The notes below the pieces were generated by a model that saw nothing but the letters and a program-made list of their open reading frames with translations, searched no databases and had not been told where the DNA came from. A stretch of 64,000 nt of DNA from Adhaeribacter arboris (lineage in GTDB: Bacteria; Bacteroidota; Bacteroidia; Cytophagales; Hymenobacteraceae): assembly GCF_003023845.1 (NCBI RefSeq), contig NZ_PYFT01000001.1:6324001-6388000 (forward strand). Direction: 5' to 3'. Both the position numbers and the translations under genes were made by a program. This document shows positions 1 through 8,303 of this stretch, piece by piece (the stretch's first letter is position 1; each line of letters begins with the position of its first letter).

Positions 1-36
1 AAAAGCTGTTACGGGAACCGTAACAGCTTTTTTATT
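1..36. terminator. Terminator hairpin downstream of purM
   Basis: A perfect 14-bp stem (1-14 with 18-31) closes a GAA loop. On the plus strand it is followed by a T-rich tail and on the minus strand the stem itself ends in T residues, so it can end transcription of purM, whose stop lies about 20 bp away, and possibly of a convergent gene left of the window. Confidence 0.8.
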
Positions 37-54
37 GGCCTTTATCCACGCAAA

Positions 55-1218
55 CTAATAGATGAATTCGCCGTATTTACTTTGAATAGTAAGCTTATTA
101 TTTTCGCTTGCTTCTACATGGCCGATTATCTGAGCTTCGATGTTAAAAGATTTGGCAATGGCAATTAGATCAGATGCGTAAGCTTTCTCCAGGTATATTT
201 CTAAGCGATGCCCCATGTTAAATACCTTATACATTTCGGCCCAATCAGTCTTGCTTTCTTTTTGAATAATATGAAACAAAGGAGGTGTCTCAAACAAATT
301 ATTTTTAATTATGTGTACCTCATCGGTAAAATGCAGCACCTTGGTTTGTCCGCCACCGCTACAATGCACCATGCCGTGAAGATTTGCCCGGTGTTGGTTA
401 AGGATTTCTTTTACAACGGGGGCATAAGTGCGGGTAGGGGAGAGGACTAATTTACCTACGTCTAAACCCGTGTCAACAACCGGGTCAGTAAGTTTATATT
501 TGCCGGAATAAATTAAATCTTGCGGTACGCCCGGATCAAAGCTTTCCGGGTATTTAGCCGCTAAATATTTATGAAAAACATCATGCCGGGCTGACGTTAA
601 GCCGTTGCTGCCCATACCGCCGTTGTATTCGGTTTCGTAGGTCGCTTGCCCAAAAGAGGCAAAGCCTACAATTACATCACCCGGTTGAATAGAATGGTTA
701 GAAATTACTTCGTCGCGGCGCATGCGGGCAGTAACCGTGCTATCTACAATTATGGTCCGTACTAAATCGCCTACATCGGCCGTTTCGCCACCAGTGCTGT
801 AAATGCCAATACCATTATCACGAAGCATCTGCAAAATTTCTTCGGTACCGTTAATAATAGCCGCAATTACTTCGCCGGGTACCAGATTTTTGTTCCGGCC
901 AATGGTAGATGAGAGCAAAATAGTATCGGTCGCTCCTACACACAGTAAATCATCGGTATTCATGATAATGGCGTCTTGCGCAATACCTTTCCAAACCGAT
1001 AAATCGCCGGTTTCGCGCCAGTAAAGGTAAGCCAGCGACGATTTGGTACCAGCGCCGTCGGCATGCATAATATTGCAGTAATCCGGATCGCCACCCAATA
1101 TATCCGGAATAATTTTACAGAATGCCTTTGGAAAGAGCCCTTTATCAATATTTTTAATAGCTGCGTGCACGTCTTCTTTCGAGGCCGAAACACCCCGGCG
1201 CAGATACCTGTTTTCCAT
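55..1218 (-). CDS. purM: Phosphoribosylformylglycinamidine cyclo-ligase (AIR synthase)
   Basis: 387 aa. PurM converts FGAM to AIR using ATP, the fifth step of de novo purine synthesis, in the cytosol. The N-terminal half has the AIRS hallmarks: HADGAGTKSSLAY near residues 52-64, the MNTDDLLCVGA stretch near 86-96, and the GGETADVGDLV motif near 142-152. The C-terminal half contains the GMVHCSGGGQTK segment and the family's ATP-binding fold. It is a little longer than the enterobacterial enzyme (about 345 aa), as is common for the Bacteroidetes version. The ATG at 1218 gives a normal N-terminus. It is flanked by terminators on both sides, so it is probably transcribed alone. Identification rests on conserved motifs over the whole length. 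Confidence 0.93.
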   Translation of the reverse strand: MENRYLRRGVSASKEDVHAAIKNIDKGLFPKAFCKIIPDILGGDPDYCNIMHADGAGTKSSLAYLYWRETGDLSVWKGIAQDAIIMNTDDLLCVGATDTILLSSTIGRNKNLVPGEVIAAIINGTEEILQMLRDNGIGIYSTGGETADVGDLVRTIIVDSTVTARMRRDEVISNHSIQPGDVIVGFASFGQATYETEYNGGMGSNGLTSARHDVFHKYLAAKYPESFDPGVPQDLIYSGKYKLTDPVVDTGLDVGKLVLSPTRTYAPVVKEILNQHRANLHGMVHCSGGGQTKVLHFTDEVHIIKNNLFETPPLFHIIQKESKTDWAEMYKVFNMGHRLEIYLEKAYASDLIAIAKSFNIEAQIIGHVEASENNKLTIQSKYGEFIY

Positions 1219-1223
1219 GATTT

Positions 1224-1244
1224 AGTTGCTAGTTGCTAGTTGCT
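1224..1244. repeat. Three tandem 7-bp repeats upstream of purM
   Basis: AGTTGCT occurs three times head to tail just upstream of the purM start, followed by a degenerate fourth unit. It lies in the 5' untranslated region of purM and may simply be slippage-generated; no function is evident. Confidence 0.6.
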
Positions 1245-1299
1245 GGTTGTTAGATTTACCACGCCTGAAAAATCGTAAACGATATACAACGATGCAAAA

Positions 1300-1333
1300 A
1301 TAAGAAAGCCGCTCTAATAAGCGGCTTTCTTAT
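1300..1333. terminator. Bidirectional hairpin terminator after OmpA-family gene
   Basis: A 14-bp stem (1300-1313 with 1320-1333) with a 6-nt loop. On the minus strand it is followed by a T-rich run, so it is a good intrinsic terminator for the gene ending at 1407. Confidence 0.8.
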
Positions 1334-1406
1334 ATTATTTCCTTTAAGATTTTTAAATATTTGTCTGAATTAACTAATATCGATCAACCAGTAATCAGCA
1401 ACTAAA

Positions 1407-3320
1407 TTATTGGGCAATCTTAGTTACTTTAAACTCCGTACGGCGGTTACGCTGGTGTTCCTCTTCGGTTTTAGCATTCTTCACAATCAAACGGGTTTCG
1501 CCGTAACCTTTGGCCGTAATCCGGTTCGGAGCGATACCTTTCGAAATAATATAATCTACTGCCGATTGGGCCCGTCGTTGCGACAGGTCTAAGTTATAGG
1601 CATCTTTTCCGCGCACGTCGGTATGGGAGCTAAGCTCGATGGTAATTTTAGGATTGTCGTTTAAAGTTTGAACAATCTTATCGAGTTCTATAGCGGCATC
1701 CGGACGAATATTGGCTTTATCCAGGTCGTAATAGATGTTTTCGACTACAATGGCTTTATCCTTCACGATTTTACTTAAAACTAAATCAGCGGTCAGGCGA
1801 ATGTCGGTTTCTGGTTTCGTAAGTTGTGCCTGCGGCGGAGTTTTTCCAATAGTAGATACGGTCTGGCGGGCAGCAAAATAACCGGGATTTTCGGCCAATA
1901 TAGAATATGCCGTGGCCGTGTCTAGTTTAAAGCTTAGTTTGCCATCCGGGGTGGTAAAAGCCTGATCAACGGCTGTGCCTTTAGCGTCCTGCAATTCTAC
2001 CCGGATACGGCTCATTGGTTTATAATTAGTAGTATTGGGCAGTAACTCCCGTACCGTTACATCTACATAAAAATTAACCAGTTTTGGTTTAGCTTTCTTG
2101 AAAAAGTAAATATCATCGCTTCCTTTGCCACCGGGGCGGTTTGAAGAAAAATAACCCGATTCGTCGTTTACTATATAAGGCGCAAAATCATCGGCATTAG
2201 AGTTTACGGGTACCCCCAAGTTTACAGGTTTACCATTCTCTACCCGGAAAATATCTAAATTTCCTAATCCCGGATGGCCATCGGAGGAAATATACAGAGT
2301 GCCGTCTTCGGTAACAAAAGGAAAATTTTCGTTGCCCGGAGTATTTATTTCGGGGCCTAGGTTTTCGGGTGTGGAGAACCGGCCTTGGCCATCTAAGGTG
2401 GACCGGTAAATATCGTTTCCGCCCTGGCCTCCTTTCCGGTCCGAAGAAAAATACAAGGTTTTACCATCCGGAGATAAAGCCGGCGAGGAATCCCAGGCAT
2501 CTTTGCTATTCACGCTGAGCAAACGTGGCTCTGACCAACTACCTTTAAACCGAGACACGTATAAATCTACGTTAAGGGTACCTTTGCGTTTGCCGGTATT
2601 GCTACGGGCAAATATCATGGTAGTACCGTCTTTACTGAAAGTTACGGCAGCTTCGTGGGCTTCCGGAGTATTAATGGGTTCGCCTACTTTACGGACTGCT
2701 CCACCCATCATCTGGGTTGGGTCATCGAAACGCAAAGCAAATAAATCGTTAAAACCTTCGCCGTTACCGGAATATTTTTTTCCATCGCGGGTAGAAGCAA
2801 AATATAGCTCGCCGTTCAGCATGGTAGGAGCAAACTCAGCAGCAGCGGTATTTAACTGATCCAGTGTTTTAATCTCGTTGTATGTTTTAGTATTTATGAT
2901 ACCCGGGATAGCACTCATATTCGCCGCCTCTAATTTGGCGCGGGCAACTAAGGTTTTGCTGCTTCCGGACTGGGCGTAACGAGTAAACTGAGCACCCGCT
3001 TCGTTGTATTTTGCATTGGCTTTCAGGGCTAAACCGTAATAAAAAATTGCTTCTTCTTTTTTTAAACCAGTGTTTATTGCAGCCTGGTAATTGGTTTCAG
3101 CTTGCGCAATTCGGTTAGACAAACGGTAAGATTCGGCCAGTTTAAAGTTTACCGGGCCTGGTTCTTTGGTGTTTTTTAAGGCATTTTGGTATAATCGGAT
3201 GGCATCATCGTACTCGCCTTGGGCAAATTTTTTATCGGCTTTTCCTACGCTGCTCAATGTTTTGCAGGAAGTAAAACCTGCCAAGACTGCAAGCAGAAGA
3301 ATCAGGTAAAATCTATTCAT
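1407..3320 (-). CDS. OmpA-family lipoprotein with TPR and PD40 repeats
   Basis: 637 aa from the chosen ATG at 3320. That start gives a lipoprotein signal peptide (MNRFYLILLLAVLAGFTSC, lipobox FTSC); an in-frame ATG 25 codons upstream would bury it. After the signal come TPR-like helices (about residues 25-145), a PD40/WD40-like beta-propeller part with repeated 'FSSDRxGG' and 'SPDGKTLYF' units (about 165-410), a carboxypeptidase-regulatory-like beta domain, and a C-terminal OmpA/Pal peptidoglycan-binding domain (YYDLDKANI, SSHTDVRG, LSQRRAQ). This architecture is common in Bacteroidota and includes PorE-like proteins of the type IX secretion/gliding apparatus. Likely anchored in the outer membrane and bound to peptidoglycan; an exact T9SS role is not provable here. 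Confidence 0.85.
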   Translation of the reverse strand: MNRFYLILLLAVLAGFTSCKTLSSVGKADKKFAQGEYDDAIRLYQNALKNTKEPGPVNFKLAESYRLSNRIAQAETNYQAAINTGLKKEEAIFYYGLALKANAKYNEAGAQFTRYAQSGSSKTLVARAKLEAANMSAIPGIINTKTYNEIKTLDQLNTAAAEFAPTMLNGELYFASTRDGKKYSGNGEGFNDLFALRFDDPTQMMGGAVRKVGEPINTPEAHEAAVTFSKDGTTMIFARSNTGKRKGTLNVDLYVSRFKGSWSEPRLLSVNSKDAWDSSPALSPDGKTLYFSSDRKGGQGGNDIYRSTLDGQGRFSTPENLGPEINTPGNENFPFVTEDGTLYISSDGHPGLGNLDIFRVENGKPVNLGVPVNSNADDFAPYIVNDESGYFSSNRPGGKGSDDIYFFKKAKPKLVNFYVDVTVRELLPNTTNYKPMSRIRVELQDAKGTAVDQAFTTPDGKLSFKLDTATAYSILAENPGYFAARQTVSTIGKTPPQAQLTKPETDIRLTADLVLSKIVKDKAIVVENIYYDLDKANIRPDAAIELDKIVQTLNDNPKITIELSSHTDVRGKDAYNLDLSQRRAQSAVDYIISKGIAPNRITAKGYGETRLIVKNAKTEEEHQRNRRTEFKVTKIAQ

Positions 3321-3503
3321 ATAGCGGTAGCGTGGCAAAAAGGTAGTAGGTTTAGAGAAATACGTTGTACGTTTAATGGTTTGTTTGACGATCATAGAAT
3401 TAAAAGTAAATGGGCACTTCAGGTAGTATAATTACTTCGTGCCCGTATTTACTTAAAAAAATCAATATTAATCCAATTAATTGTAATTAAGTAAACGTAA
3501 AAC

Positions 3504-3989
3504 TTAGGCAAAATATTTGGCTAACCAACTTTCTTTTGCTGGTTTAGGCCAAGCGGCCTGTAATTGCCCGCTGGTGTTCAACAACGTATCAAAATATAGC
3601 GAATCACCTTGAATTAGGCCTTCTTTAATTCTGTTTTTAATTTCAGGTAACGGTACGGTTTCAATGGTCTCGTTATGCCAAAAAGCCAATTGTGTACGAT
3701 CGAAGAAAGATACATTTAACTGCGCCTCTAATTGCTTCACAAACCGGACAGAAGCATCTATGGAGCAGCCACTCGGGGAATTAGCATCTTCGTCATTAGC
3801 CAGCACCAGGAATCGGTTGTATAAAATTTCAGCAGATGCTTGTAATGTTTCTCCGTGACTCGTCCATTGCGTAATAAAATCTACTAACTGAGGTTTTACC
3901 AGTTCTACTTCCGCATCGTTTAATGGGCGGCTAGCCTGATAAATCCAGAGGCGGGAGCGAGGTGGTAATTGTTGAAATGGAATGTACAT
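3504..3989 (-). CDS. Conserved hypothetical protein (Bacteroidetes)
   Basis: 161 aa, soluble, no signal peptide or membrane segment. It begins MYIPFQQLPPRSRLWIYQASRPL and has a central segment with Asp-Cys-Ser (SGCSIDASVRFV) followed by 'FFDRT'. Proteins of this kind are widespread in Bacteroidetes and are often misnamed 'ABC transporter ATPase', although no Walker motifs are present. It lies between the OmpA-family gene and the Fe-S genes on the same strand, with over 100 bp on each side, so it is probably its own unit. Function unknown. Confidence 0.75.
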   Translation of the reverse strand: MYIPFQQLPPRSRLWIYQASRPLNDAEVELVKPQLVDFITQWTSHGETLQASAEILYNRFLVLANDEDANSPSGCSIDASVRFVKQLEAQLNVSFFDRTQLAFWHNETIETVPLPEIKNRIKEGLIQGDSLYFDTLLNTSGQLQAAWPKPAKESWLAKYFA

Positions 3990-4000
3990 GTTTTATAGTT

Positions 4001-4026
4001 GATAGTCCATGGTCGATAGTCCATGG
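4001..4026. repeat. Two direct 12-bp repeats in an intergenic stretch
   Basis: GATAGTCCATGG occurs at 4001-4012 and again at 4015-4026. The gap 3990-4221 holds no gene; this short repeat is the only structure seen there. Similar low-complexity text fills 5029-5253, which also holds no gene. Confidence 0.55.
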
Positions 4027-4221
4027 AGTGTTAATGGTAAATAATTGAATTTGATTTTTTGACTACAATAATGGATTTCCCTCTAAGCAAATACTCTTGA
4101 AAGGGCCGAATTATCATCTTTTTGTAAATTTATCAACTTAAATAACAAACTATCCTTCTAATTAATTCTTTTATATATCTCTAAGTACCTATAGTTTATG
4201 AACCATGGATTATCGATTAAC

Positions 4222-5028
4222 TCATGCATTTAAATTTTCGGCGGAGGCAATCAGTTCAGCTATATCAAATACTTTTACCTGATCTTCCTGGTTTTTGTTT
4301 TTTACGCCGTCGCTGAGCATGGTCATGCAAAAAGGACAGGCGGAAGCAATAATAGTTGCCCCAGTAGCCAAGGCTTCTTCGGTTCGTTCTATATTAATGT
4401 CTTTTTTACCGGGTTCGGGTTCTTTCCACATTTGGGCCCCACCCGCACCGCAGCACAAACCATTAGCCCGGCTTCGTTTCATTTCCACTAAATCGGCATC
4501 TAAGGTAGCTAATACTTGCCGGGGAGCTTCATACACGCCATTGGCCCGCCCCAGATAACACGAATCATGAAAAGTTATGCGCTTGCCTTTGAAGGCTTTG
4601 CCGCCGGCCACCCGTATTTTGCCTTCATTAATTAACTGCTGTAAAAACGTAGAATGATGAATAACCTCGTAATTACCTCCTAAACTTGGATATTCGTTTT
4701 TAATAGTGTTGAAGCAGTGCGGACAAGCGGTTATTATTTTTTTTATATTATAGCCATTCAACACTTCAATATTGGTCATAGCCTGCATCTGAAACAAGAA
4801 CTCGTTACCCGCCCTTTTAGCTGGGTCGCCGGTACAACTTTCTTCTAAGCCTAACACCGCGTATTTTATTCCTAGATGCTCTAAAATCCGCACAAAGGCG
4901 CGAGTTACATTTTTATACCGGTCGTCAAACGCGCCAGCACAACCTACCCAAAATAAAATTTCCGGCTCTTCTCCTCTTGCCATTAAATCGGCCATAACAG
5001 GTACCGTGATTAGTTTTCTTTCACTCAT
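4222..5028 (-). CDS. (Fe-S)-binding protein with two CCG domains
   Basis: 268 aa. Two cysteine-rich CCG-type domains are visible: the first around WVGCAGAFD ... EESCTGD ... ACPHCFNTI, the second around HDSCYLGR ... GLCCGAGGAQMW ... ACPFCMTM. This is the HdrB/GlpC/LutA fold that binds a non-cubane or cubane Fe-S cluster and passes electrons to or from quinone or thiol substrates. Its neighbour upstream (5254-6609) is a membrane-anchored 4Fe-4S protein, and together they look like a two-subunit HdrDE/GlpC-type oxidoreductase that is common in Bacteroidota. The real electron donor and acceptor are unknown. A 225-bp gap separates the two genes, but strand and function suggest co-expression. Confidence 0.85.
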   Translation of the reverse strand: MSERKLITVPVMADLMARGEEPEILFWVGCAGAFDDRYKNVTRAFVRILEHLGIKYAVLGLEESCTGDPAKRAGNEFLFQMQAMTNIEVLNGYNIKKIITACPHCFNTIKNEYPSLGGNYEVIHHSTFLQQLINEGKIRVAGGKAFKGKRITFHDSCYLGRANGVYEAPRQVLATLDADLVEMKRSRANGLCCGAGGAQMWKEPEPGKKDINIERTEEALATGATIIASACPFCMTMLSDGVKNKNQEDQVKVFDIAELIASAENLNA

Positions 5029-5253
5029 TTATTTAGATGTTTGAAGCTAGATATTAGATGTTAGACTTTTTTATACTTGTCTATATCTCTTTTTAGCTTG
5101 TTTCATTCTTTACTCAATTTGAATCTGTCGAATTCAACCTGGTAATTGTCATAATCTCACCTGGGCCGCATTTACTTTAAGACGATGACTTTTTTACAAA
5201 AAGCAATTTTGAACCTTTCAACCTTCTAACTTTTCAACTTTCCAACTTATAAC

Positions 5254-6609
5254 TCATTTCACATTCACAAACAGGTTATCAGCCCAGTTTAAGCGGTCGG
5301 AAGGGGAGAAGGCCCAGGGAGCACCGTTATTTTCAATGTTGGTGAACATTCCATTCAGAGCGGTGGGAGCTGCCGATTCTTCGAGCACTAAAAACCGCCG
5401 CATTTCCATGATAGAAGATAATTGGTCGATATTTACCGGACAAGCCTCAACGCAAGCATTACAGGTAGTGCAAGCCCAGAGTTCTTCGGGAGTTACGTAG
5501 CCGCGCAACAAAGTTTTTTCTTCGGTCACTTTTACGCGCTGTTTGACTTGTTCTTGATAATGATTGGGCCGGAATATTGCCGGATGCTCGCCTTTTTCCT
5601 CCATCCGGTCGCGGGTATCCATTACAATTTTGCGCGGCGAAAGCAATTTGCCGGTTATATTAGCCGGACATACATCTGTGCACCGGCCACATTCGGTACA
5701 GGTATAGGCATCCATTAGTTGTTTCCAGGATAAATCTTCTACGTCTTTCGCGCCGAATTTCTGCGGCTCTGTACCTTCAGGTAAAGGGGGCACTTGATAG
5801 CTGGGATCCAGCAGGGCTTTAATTTCGTGGGTAATACTTTGGTTAGTGGTAAATTTACCTTTGGGCTCCAACTTCGAATAATACACATTCGGGAAGGCCA
5901 TTATAATATGGAAGTGCTTGGAACTGGGTAGGTAATTTAAAAAAGCAAAAATTCCTAGAATGTGTAACCACCAACCGGAACTGCGCAGTGCTTCAAGAGA
6001 TGACACGTTCGTAGTGCTTAAACTATTTACCAATAAACCACTAATAGGAAAACTGCCGGCTAGCTCTCTACCATCTAGCACATGTAATTTTATATCCGCC
6101 GTGTTAAAGGAAAATAAAGCCAGCATTAATATTATTTCCGTGAGCAAAATAATATTGGCGTCCAGACGGGGCCAAGCTCGCATTTCGGGTCCGCGAGTTA
6201 GTCGGGGTACTTTAGTTACATTCCGGCGAATCAAGAAAATGATGCAGGCAATAATTACCAGAAAAGCGAGCAGCTCGTTAATGGCCATTAACCCCGTATA
6301 TATTGGTCCTAAAAAGCTTAATGCCCGATGGGTGCCAAATATTCCATCAATAATAATCTCCAGTACTTCAATATTAATAACTACGAACCCAACGTATACA
6401 ATTCCGTGTAAAATTGCTGGCCAAGGACGTTTGAACATTTTTTGCTGCCCAAAAGCCACTAACAATAGTTTATTTAAGCGCTCCGAAGCGTCATCAGAGA
6501 TTTCTTTCTCCCGGCCTAGATTAATGTTCCGGCGAATTTTCTGAATTTGCCACACAAATAATCCAACAGCTAATACCGTAATTATTAGAAAAAGCAGGTT
6601 GCTAATCAT
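5254..6609 (-). CDS. Membrane-anchored 2x[4Fe-4S] oxidoreductase subunit
   Basis: 451 aa. The N-terminal half has about five to six hydrophobic segments (near residues 3-21, 66-90, 105-128, 150-170, 215-235), resembling the NarI/HdrE-type membrane domain. The C-terminal half has two ferredoxin-like cluster sites: CTECGRCTDVCP near 304-315 and CTTCNACVEACP near 380-391. This matches the 'heterodisulfide reductase-related iron-sulfur protein' of Bacteroidetes. It would anchor the CCG-domain partner (4222-5028) to the inner membrane and relay electrons to the quinone pool. The physiological reaction is not established from sequence. Confidence 0.85.
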   Translation of the reverse strand: MISNLLFLIITVLAVGLFVWQIQKIRRNINLGREKEISDDASERLNKLLLVAFGQQKMFKRPWPAILHGIVYVGFVVINIEVLEIIIDGIFGTHRALSFLGPIYTGLMAINELLAFLVIIACIIFLIRRNVTKVPRLTRGPEMRAWPRLDANIILLTEIILMLALFSFNTADIKLHVLDGRELAGSFPISGLLVNSLSTTNVSSLEALRSSGWWLHILGIFAFLNYLPSSKHFHIIMAFPNVYYSKLEPKGKFTTNQSITHEIKALLDPSYQVPPLPEGTEPQKFGAKDVEDLSWKQLMDAYTCTECGRCTDVCPANITGKLLSPRKIVMDTRDRMEEKGEHPAIFRPNHYQEQVKQRVKVTEEKTLLRGYVTPEELWACTTCNACVEACPVNIDQLSSIMEMRRFLVLEESAAPTALNGMFTNIENNGAPWAFSPSDRLNWADNLFVNVK

Positions 6610-6696
6610 AAGTACATAAATTTGTTATGCATAACGAGTACGTAAATTACTAAACTAATATTATATAATCCAGTTAAAATTATTTTCCGAATTCTG

Positions 6697-6727
6697 TTTG
6701 CATCGTAAACGCAAAGTATTACTTTTG
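6697..6727 (+). promoter_or_regulatory. Bacteroidetes-type promoter of tRNA-Phe
   Basis: TTTG at 6697-6700 and TACTTTTG (a TAnnTTTG match) at 6720-6727 are separated by exactly 19 bp, the standard spacing for the primary sigma factor of Bacteroidota. The mature tRNA begins 25 bp further on. Confidence 0.8.
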
Positions 6728-6752
6728 CATCACTTTTAAACAAAAAGGTGCT

Positions 6753-6825
6753 GGTGATGTAGCTCAGTCGGTAGAGCAAAGGACTGAAAATCCTTGTGTC
6801 GTTGGTTCGATTCCAATCATCACCA
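6753..6825 (+). tRNA. tRNA-Phe (anticodon GAA)
   Basis: The full cloverleaf can be folded by eye: acceptor stem GGTGATG (6753-6759) with CATCACC (6818-6824), D-stem GCTC/GAGC, anticodon stem AAGGA/TCCTT with loop CTGAAAA (anticodon GAA at 6786-6788), T-stem GTTGG/CCAAT with loop TTCGATT, discriminator A at 6825. CCA is not encoded. The 3' half is also the attachment site of the island that follows, so the gene is probably a hybrid: host 5' part and element-supplied 3' part. Confidence 0.97.
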
Positions 6826-6826
6826 C
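6779..6826 (+). repeat. Left attachment site (attL) inside tRNA-Phe
   Basis: This 48-bp stretch recurs at 45876-45923 with only two differences (C/T at 6784, in the anticodon loop; A/G at 6810, in the T loop). It covers the 3' half of tRNA-Phe, the typical target of tyrosine recombinases. Confidence 0.93.
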
Positions 6827-6836
6827 ATTAATATTC

Positions 6837-6872
6837 AAGCAGTTATGGCCTAAAAACCGTAACTGCTTTTTT
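6837..6872 (+). terminator. Terminator after the reconstituted tRNA-Phe
   Basis: A roughly 12-bp stem (AAGCAGTTATGG with CCGTAACTGCTT, one G-T pair) is followed by a T run. It lies just inside the element and would now terminate the tRNA transcript, replacing the original terminator displaced to about 45925. Confidence 0.8.
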
Positions 6873-6876
6873 GTTG

Positions 6877-6896
6877 GTACAACATAAGTACAACAT
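6877..6896 (+). repeat. Arm-type repeat pair, left end
   Basis: GTACAACAT occurs at 6877-6885 and 6888-6896, an 11-bp period. The same motif with the same period lies at the right end (45758-45776). Probable integrase arm-binding sites. The rest of 6897-7146 holds no gene, only AT-rich leader sequence. Confidence 0.65.
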
Positions 6897-7146
6897 TCTC
6901 CCTTCTACCTATAATTTTTATTTATCCGTTCAACACAAGCGGTTTGTATTTTTATTTGGATTAACCCTTTGCTAATAGATCAATTATTCTTTTTAGGCCT
7001 CTTTATCAAATCTACTATAACAGGCTTTAGGACAATAATTTAGTTAAATGGGTTATATAACCACTTTGTGTTATATGCGTTTAGATGGGATATCTTTAAA
7101 CTGGTATCTTGGTACAAGTTATACATAAACCCTCTTTTTCTAAATT

Positions 7147-7416
7147 ATGCAGGTCATTTGTCTTGAAGAAGCCGCTTTTTATGAGTTAGTCGAACAAGTA
7201 GTTGCTCGATTAAAAGAAAAGCACGGCGAAGAAAGAGAAAAATGGATTTCTGATGAGCAAGCCATGCAGCTCTTGAATATCAAATCAAAAACGACTTTGC
7301 AAAAATTGCGGGACGAAGGAAAAATTCGCTACTCCCAGCCACAGAAGAAAATTATTCTATATGACCGGGATTCTATTGACGCTTATCTAGAGAAAAACGC
7401 CCGAAATACCTTTTAA
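7147..7416 (+). CDS. Excisionase-like helix-turn-helix protein
   Basis: 89 aa. After a charged N-terminal helix (LVEQVVARLKEKHGEE) comes a MerR/HTH_17-like winged helix: WISDEQAMQLLNIKSKTTLQKLRDEGKI, then a wing with QPQKKIILYDRDSIDAYL. This layout is typical of Bacteroidetes transposon excisionases and small DNA-binding proteins. Its position as first gene next to the left att site fits a directionality factor or a regulator of excision. The following gene starts 3 bp after its stop, so the two form an operon. Confidence 0.7.
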   Translation: MQVICLEEAAFYELVEQVVARLKEKHGEEREKWISDEQAMQLLNIKSKTTLQKLRDEGKIRYSQPQKKIILYDRDSIDAYLEKNARNTF

Positions 7417-7419
7417 TAT

Positions 7420-7695
7420 ATGGAAGAAGTTCAAAAACCGGAGCCGGATTATCAAAAAGGCTTCAATGAAGGTTATACCATTGCTAAGCACCTCCCTGAA
7501 CTTGCTGAGAAACTAGCCAAGGCAACGGCAGAAAATTTACGCGGTAACGGTTTTCAGGAAGGTCGGAACCAATTTCTATCTGAAAAGGCAAAGGAACGTT
7601 ATCCCTCCTGGCTGACCGGAGATCGGACTAGCAAGGGGGAGAATGAGCCAACTAAAACGATGGATAAAGATAAGGATATTGAACCGGAACGGTGA
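7420..7695 (+). CDS. Small hydrophilic hypothetical protein
   Basis: 91 aa, strongly charged, no membrane segment. It begins MEEVQKPEPDYQKGFNEGY and has an alpha-helical middle rich in Ala, Glu and Lys, then a low-complexity tail with many Lys/Asp. It is translated right after the HTH gene (3-bp gap). I do not recognise a family; similar short charged proteins often follow excisionase-like genes on Bacteroidetes elements. Confidence 0.55.
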   Translation: MEEVQKPEPDYQKGFNEGYTIAKHLPELAEKLAKATAENLRGNGFQEGRNQFLSEKAKERYPSWLTGDRTSKGENEPTKTMDKDKDIEPER

Positions 7696-7804
7696 ATCTT
7701 TTTTCTTTCACCAGTCCTTTATTGTTTTTCTTGTAATAAGGGAGTAAATCGTTTAATTTCATGCAGAGGGCAATAGAGTGTCCTTGGATAAGCTGCCAAT
7801 AAAT

Positions 7805-7840
7805 TTGCAATGCAATTGCATTTTATTTTTCGTAGGTTTG
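7805..7840 (+). promoter_or_regulatory. Operator-like palindrome and -7 box before the metal operon
   Basis: TTGCAATGCAATTGCA (7805-7820) contains a perfect 14-bp palindrome (7809-7822). A TAGGTTTG box (TAnnTTTG) follows at 7833-7840. The same 16-mer with one change, again with a TAnnTTTG box at the same distance, lies at 14380-14416 after the Fur-family gene. The likely binder is that regulator (13961-14377). The -7 box is very close to the ATG at 7846, so a leaderless or near-leaderless mRNA is possible. Confidence 0.65.
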
Positions 7841-7845
7841 CATAG

Positions 7846-8160
7846 ATGAAATGGTTTGCTTTCATATTAAGTATCTACATGGTTGTATTACCATGTGTTC
7901 CCTGTGCTGATGCAGCACCGAGAATGGATACGCTTGAGCAAACTATTATAGGAATGGACTCAAGCTGTCCTGATGAAACTCCTGCTGGCGATCTATGTTC
8001 ACCTCTTTGCATGTGTAGTTGTTGCGCCGGGTTTGCCTTGCAAAACGTTACACACAAAATAACCTTATCCAGCTTTCCTATACCTGTCCTACTGCCTGAT
8101 TACCAAGCAGCATTTTCGCCGCATCCCTATTTTGCTATTTGGCAGCCTCCTAAAGTTTAA
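7846..8160 (+). CDS. Small Cys-rich exported protein of metal efflux operon (DUF6660-like)
   Basis: 104 aa. The N-terminus MKWFAFILSIYMVVLPCVPCADA is a signal peptide or membrane anchor. The mature part has a dense cysteine group (SCPD ... DLCSPLCMCSCCAGF, about residues 44-64) that could bind metal ions in the periplasm. Small proteins of this kind lie directly upstream of CzcA-type pumps in Bacteroidetes and are annotated DUF6660. It is the first gene behind the palindromic operator and is followed by the efflux pump gene after about 140 bp. Function as metal chaperone or sensor is inference. Confidence 0.65.
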   Translation: MKWFAFILSIYMVVLPCVPCADAAPRMDTLEQTIIGMDSSCPDETPAGDLCSPLCMCSCCAGFALQNVTHKITLSSFPIPVLLPDYQAAFSPHPYFAIWQPPKV

Positions 8161-8303
8161 GTTCAACATATTTTAGCCTGCTTTGTAAGCTTCTCGACGA
8201 AGCATTACAGCTACGCCTGCGCGTTCTAACCAGATCGTAAGTTATTAGCGATTAAGGTTTAGGCAGGTAAGGTAATTCAAATGTTTGACTTAAAGAGTTT
8301 AAG

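Noticed and set aside
960-1193. 77-codon frame antisense/alternate to purM
   Set aside because: Overlaps the clearly conserved purM frame on the same strand in another phase; codon pattern is that of a shadow.
5960-6544. 194-codon plus-strand frame
   Set aside because: Lies entirely opposite the membrane Fe-S protein gene, whose motifs are conserved; no domain seen.
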